NCBI GenBank assembly: GCA_017506865.1
Contig: JAFCMP010000548.1
Location: 186,001 to 250,000 of the forward strand
Length of the DNA: 64,000 nt
Source: Tribonema minus
Taxonomy: Eukaryota; Sar; Xanthophyceae; Tribonematales; Tribonemataceae
Reading direction: 5' to 3'
The notes below the pieces were generated by a model that did no database searches, was not told the origin of the DNA, and saw only the letters and a list, made by a program, of their open reading frames with translations. Both the position numbers and the translations under genes were made by a program. The stretch's first letter is position 1. Each line of letters begins with the position of its first letter. Positions 59,819-64,000 of this stretch are shown here, one piece after another.

Positions 59819-62800
59819 AGACGGCGCAAGGGGGCGTCAGAGCCGACAGAACGCCAGGCCACGCGTGCAATAACTGTTGTAATGAAAGGACAGCGGCGCG
59901 TCAGACATGGAAGGCGCAGCGGCAGCGCGCGCCGTGCGCATGCGGCGGCGCGCGCCTGGCGCACGCCGCGCGGCCGGTTGGCGCTTCGACACAGGCGATG
60001 CGTTCGAGGGGGGCAGCGGCGCGAGCGGTGTTTCGGGACAGCTGCCTCGGCTGTGAGAACCGCCGTTGGGCGCGCGCGTTCAGTGCTCTTGAGCACTGAC
60101 GCGCTGCGCGACGAGCGCGACGTGCTGTGCGAGGATCACGACGCGCTGCGTGAGAGCGTTGCTGAGGGGATCGCGCAGGCAGAGGGGGCGCGCACAGAGC
60201 TCAATGCTGAAGTTACGGACGGCTCAGCAGCATGGGGAGCGCGCGCCGGCTCCGCGGAGTCTCGCGTGTCGACGCTGCCGTGAAGCGCGTGCCGTGTGGG
60301 CTGCTGCGCGTGCCGCAGGCGGCGCGGCGCGGGGCGGAGCGGCAGGTGGAGGACATCGCGCACTGCGCGAGGACACGCGGGACGTACACACAAACCGCAG
60401 AGTCGCATGGCGTACCTCGTTGAAGCCGACCCGTCGGATCACGTGGAATCAGCGCACTTTCTCACCTTGACGTGCGTCGCGATGGCGCTGTGAACCTCGG
60501 CAATGGCGCACACCTCACGTTCCAGCATCATGTGAACCCCTTGCACACCAACTGGTACACTATCAATGCTGATTTCTGCCGCAGCTTCCCTGCAATGACG
60601 CGTGTCCGAGCTCACCTTGATGCGCGTCGCGGTGGCATTCTGGATCTTGACGATGGCGCACCCCTCGCGGCCGAGCACCGCGCCGACGAGGCACTTACTT
60701 TAATGTTGTACTTCAGAATTTGAGGTATACACAAGCACGGCCCGCCATCACAAAGACAGAGTACCAGATGTGCTTACCGCCATGCATGTACACATGAATC
60801 TCAAAGACTTGGCTCACCTTCACGCGCGTCGCGGTGGCGTTCTGGATCTCGACGATGGCGCACCCCTCGCGGCCGAGCATCGCGCCGACGAGGCTGTCGG
60901 GCACGGCCATGTGCGCCTGCACGTTGCCCTTGTCGTCGCACACGCGCAGCGCCGGCGCGATGTTGACGTGCGGCATGAACATGATGGGCTGCTGCTGCTG
61001 CTGCTGGAGGTGCTGCTGTTGCTGCTGCTGCTGCTGTTGCTGCATCTGCTGCTGCTGGTGGTGGTGGTGGGCTTGCGCGTGCTGCTGCGCCTGCAGCGGC
61101 GCGCGGGCGTAGGAGGGCGGCGTGATCATGCTATCGTCATCAGAAGGTTGTGTCCGGCGGGTCACCGTTCGCCCTCTACAGCGCTGTGCTGGATCATACG
61201 TACCATCCGACACTTCCACGTCGCCTGACACACAACATCACTCACTACTAGCAATACGTGGCACGCAGTACACACGGCTTGCCTGCTGATCACAATCATC
61301 ACTCACTACGTACATTGAACTAGCACAGATCGCCCGCGACTCGCCTGTACACACGGCCTGCCCGCTGATCACAACCATCACTCACTCCGTACTTTGAAGT
61401 AGCAAAGAACACACGCGACTCGCCTGCAAACACGGCCTGCCTGTGCACACGGCTTGTCTGCTGATCACAACATCACTCACTGGTAGTTGATTCACTACTT
61501 TGACGTAGCACAGAACACACGCGGCTCGCCTGCTGCTGCTGCGCCTGCGCGTGCGCCTGCGTGTGCTGCTGCATGTACGCGTGCGGCGGCAGCAGTCCCG
61601 ACAGAGTGCGTCACCTCGACACTTCCACAAATGCCTGATTCACAACTTCACTCACTACCGGTAGTACGTCGCACACAGTACACGCGACTCGCCTGCTGCT
61701 GCTGCGCTTGCGCCTGCGCGTGCTGCTGCATGTACGCATGCGGCGGCAGCAGCCCCGCCATGGGCGCGGTGGCGATGGGCATGGCGGCGCCGTTCTCCAG
61801 CCTGAAGAACGGCACCGGCACGTTCCCCAGGAACCCTTCCGAGAACAGCGGCGCCGGCGTCAGGAATGATCCGTCCGCCGGCGCGTGCGTCGGCGGCAGC
61901 TGTAGGGTGGTGGGGGTTAGGGGGGACCCTTGGAGGTCGAGTTGGTCGGGGGCGTAGGAGGTGCTGGGGTTGGCGTACTTGCTGAGCACTGGCTCCTGCG
62001 CCATCTTCTCAATCATGAAGCTGGCGACCTCAAGCACGCCCTGCGCGCGTGCACACGGCAGAGAGCGAAGATGATTTCTTAAAGCGGCGCGCAAGTGATA
62101 ATGGAGGCGAAAGACGTCACCAGCGCCGAGGGCTAGGGTTAGGGTTAGAGTTGCGGTTAGTGCGCAAAGTGGTTGCTGAGCGCTGCGCGCACTGCCCGCC
62201 GAGCAGCGCTGACACAAGCAACGCGGTAAACCACCAAAGCGTGGAGCTGCACGGGGTTAGGGTTCAGCTTATAAGTAGGGATAGTGCAGAGCTGCACGCG
62301 CTGCTCTGATCTTGAACCCCTGGCGCCAGCGGAAACGCAAAGCGGCAGGGTTCTCACTTGCAAAATAGCAGCAAAGGTCGGACCAGTGCGCGGCCAAACA
62401 AATGTCAGCATGCGCGGAGCAATGCCATCATGCACAGCGCTCCAGAAAAGCAGTCCACTGTGCTGCAGCGCTATGCCCTAGCGAAACTCGCGACGTTACC
62501 GTCACACACAACGGGTGCCCAAACCACGATGATTTGCTCTATGGGTGCCCAAAACACCATTGTTTGCTCATTTTTACAACACGGACGCAACGGACCTGCA
62601 CGGATCCGGTGACAGTGCAGATAGTGCCCCCCCCCTCTTGCACACAGCATTGGTTTGTGATGCTTCCTTGCAGACCGCAGCAACGTACGTGCATGCGCTG
62701 GCAGCGGTGCTGATGCGCTCCCTGGCGATGGGGCGCTAGTGCCTTGTTGGCATATTATCGCCGTATTGGGGAGCCGCACGCGCCACCACAAGCCCAACTC

Positions 62801-63221
62801 TAACCCTACGTAATTCATGTCACACATGCCCCTTTTCCTCCTGCAACTGTAGCGGACGCGCGCACCTGCATGGAGCCGGTGACGGTGCAGATGCGCTCTG
62901 TCGCGATGGCGCACTGCGCCTCGTCAGCGAGCGGCACGCGCCAAATACACAGGTAGGTAGGTATTCACACTATACGAATACAGGCGCGCGCACCTGCATG
63001 GAGCCGGTGACGGTGCAGATGCGCTCCGTGGCGATGGGGCACTGCGCCTTGTTGGCGAGCTGCACGCGCGCGCCCGTCTGCTGCCCGAGCGCCTTGACCG
63101 TCTCGCCGCCGCGCCCTATGATGAGCCCCGCCGCGGCCATGGGCAGCACGGCGCGGAACAGCGCGCCGGGCTTCTTGGCGGTGGGCGACGACGACGACTG
63201 GTGCTTGATGGCGCGCAGGCC
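59465..63221 (-). CDS. KH-domain RNA-binding protein (NOVA/PCBP-like), 5' end beyond the window
   Basis: Exons inferred: 63221-62994, 62040-61693, 61183-60818 (start uncertain) and 59740-59465. KH1: AAGLIIGRGGETVKALGQQT and ARVQLANKAQCP, then ERICTVTGSMQ joined to GVLEVASFMIEKM. This has the GxxG loop (GRGG) and the closing helix. A Gln/His-rich linker follows (HAYMQQHAQAQ, then poly-Gln). KH2: VPDSLVGAMLGREGCAIVEI with GREG, then ATRVKV joined to TQRGEFLVGTSNRGVCITG and LQAHALIAQRL. This two-part spacing is that of NOVA/PCBP-type KH proteins, which bind pyrimidine-rich or YCAY RNA and act in splicing, stability or translation. One intron appears to use a GC donor (cag|gcgagt at 61,693). The acceptor at 63,222 is preceded by decayed copies of the same exon, so N-terminal exons lie outside the window. 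Confidence 0.85.
59755..59818. repeat. CGG trinucleotide repeat, about 21 units
   Basis: It is uninterrupted on the plus strand and ends about 15 bases before the last acceptor of the KH gene (minus strand: CCG repeat, then cgcacgctcag|gtcacg). It occupies the place of the polypyrimidine tract. Confidence 0.9.
60462..60690 (-). repeat. Two intronic copies of the 3' edge of the KH2 exon
   Basis: ctcaccttgatgcgcgtcgc near 60,614 and ctcaccttgacgtgcgtcgc near 60,461 repeat the true exon end and donor at 60,812 (ctcaccttcacgcgcgtcgc). The nearer copy would encode GREGCAIVKIQNATATRIKV and keeps the donor. The farther copy is more decayed. Confidence 0.82.
61255..61610 (-). repeat. Repeated copies of the 3' edge of the Gln-rich KH-gene exon with a GC donor
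   Basis: On the minus strand the end of the exon (cagcag|gcgagtcgcgtgtac, 61,693) recurs near 61,530 with a long stretch of the exon (MQQHTQAQAQAQQQQ). It recurs again in shorter, decayed form near 61,425, 61,355 and 61,280, each followed by a gtgagtgatg...tgatcagc segment, giving a tandem series of roughly 80 bp. Confidence 0.7.
62585..62945 (-). repeat. Copies of the 3' edge of the KH1 exon
   Basis: gcgcgcacctgcatggagcc to gatggcgcactgcgcctcgt near 62,858-62,940 repeats the true exon end (62,985-63,060) with the donor intact. A more decayed copy near 62,590-62,745 keeps ctgcacggatccggtgac and ctggcgatggggcgct. Confidence 0.75.
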
Positions 63222-63330
63222 CTGGAAAAAGCAGGAACATCAGTTGGGGGGTAGGTTTGAGGTTTGCTCGATCACAGCAGCTGCAGGGGGGGGGCAGCAC
63301 GCGCGGGGGTCAGGATGATGAAACGGTCTT

Positions 63331-63805
63331 AATGGCAGCACGGCGCGGAACAGCGCGCCGGGCTTCTTGGCAGTGGGCAAGGAGGACGATGACTGGTGCT
63401 TGATGGCGCGCAGGCCCTGCGGCAGGGGGCGGGGGAGCGCTCGCGGGGGTCAGGAAGATGAAACAGTCTTGTTAGGGTGATGACACGGTGGGCGAGGAGG
63501 ACGATGACTGGTGCTTGATGGCGCGCAGGCCCTGCGGCCGGGGGGGGGGGGGGGGGGGCGCTCGCGGGGGATTGGGAAGATGAAACAGTCTAATTAGGAG
63601 GACGACAGGGCTTCTTGGCGGTGGGCAAGGAGGACGCTTGGTGCTTGATGGCGTGCGGCCCCTATGGCAGGGGGGGGGGGGGGGCAGCGCTCGCGGGGGT
63701 AAGGAAGTTGAAACGGTCTCATTAGGAGGACGACAGGGCCCGCTGCGCGGGGCTTCTTGGCGGTGGGCGCGGATGTGTGGTGGTTGATGGCGTCGGGCCT
63801 GCGGG
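63331..63805 (-). repeat. Four decayed copies of the 5' part of the KH1 exon
   Basis: The phrase ttcttggcggtgggc or a variant plus tggtgcttgatggcgcgcag recurs near 63,361, 63,485, 63,610 and 63,748. This matches the real exon start at 63,175-63,221. Each copy is followed by a G tract (for example 63,540-63,558) and a gaaacagtct or gaaacggtct word. The nearest copy keeps an open KH-like start and a ctgcggcag acceptor. Confidence 0.8.
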
Positions 63806-64000
63806 CGGGAAAGTTAGTTAGGGGTAGGGCCAAGGCTTGCGCGCTTGGGACAAGTATAGTAGACCGCCTCAAATAAGAGCGAGGCCCTGTGAGGAACAGT
63901 GGTCGCGTCATCAGGAAAAGTAAAGTGGCTTAATAGGAGCGAGGTCGGCGTGATAGAAGCGAGGACTGCAAGGAGGGCGATGCTTACGTGATCAGGAAGG
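63806..64000. other. Upstream part of the KH gene intron, cut by the window end
   Basis: No exon is recognised. Words such as aataggagcgaggtc and gatcaggaa repeat loosely (63,870-64,000). Confidence 0.4.

Overview
This window is nuclear DNA of a eukaryote. It has multi-exon genes on both strands, GT-AG introns plus a few probable GC-AG introns, and no bacterial operon layout. Coding exons are strongly GC-rich, with Ala/Gly/Gln runs encoded by G- or C-ending codons. Intergenic DNA is closer to 50% GC. Many introns carry long C homopolymers just before the 3' splice site, and degenerate TTAGGG-type tracts are scattered through the window. This fits a unicellular alga or protist with a GC-rich genome. 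A haptophyte-like alga is my best guess, at low confidence. No rRNA, tRNA, CRISPR array or intact transposon was recognised.

Layout. Positions 1-24,700 hold no intact gene that I recognise. This part is a patchwork of diverged tandem repeats: three copies of a 2.5-2.6 kb unit (1-7,200), a 190-bp array (7,412-8,170), a 110-bp array (10,270-10,810), three GC-rich degenerate arrays (11.06-12.03, 14.96-15.60 and 17.40-17.95 kb) and telomere-like tracts. At least four units (14.4, 16.6, 20.2 and 21.1 kb, minus strand) keep peptide blocks in the order found in the HSP70 ATPase domain, so part of this region looks like a decayed tandem HSP70 cluster.

The gene-rich part runs from 24.7 to 64 kb. It holds (i) a kinesin-13 motor gene on the minus strand (24,707-30,036). 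A 613-bp head-to-head spacer separates it from (ii) a very long plus-strand gene (30,650-47,321, 17 exons inferred here). That gene appears to encode an N-myristoylated NAK/AAK-type kinase, an ANTH phosphoinositide/clathrin-adaptor domain, Pro/Gln-rich linkers, an SH3 domain and a second, RAF-like TKL kinase in one polypeptide. Then come (iii) a secreted SELENBP1/methanethiol-oxidase-like beta-propeller gene on the minus strand (50,085-55,485) and (iv) a two-KH-domain RNA-binding protein gene on the minus strand, whose 5' end lies beyond the window (59,465 to beyond 63,221).

The most unusual structural theme is the duplication of exon edges into the neighbouring introns. The start or end of an exon, with its splice site, is repeated one to five times beside the real exon. 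This is seen for at least seven exon edges of the kinase gene, one of the kinesin gene and four of the KH gene. The clearest case is the intron after exon 14 of the kinase gene, where five copies of the exon's 3' end plus donor site alternate with TTAGGG-like tracts. The gene models were built by hand from reading frame, splice phase and family alignment; transcripts would be needed to confirm them.
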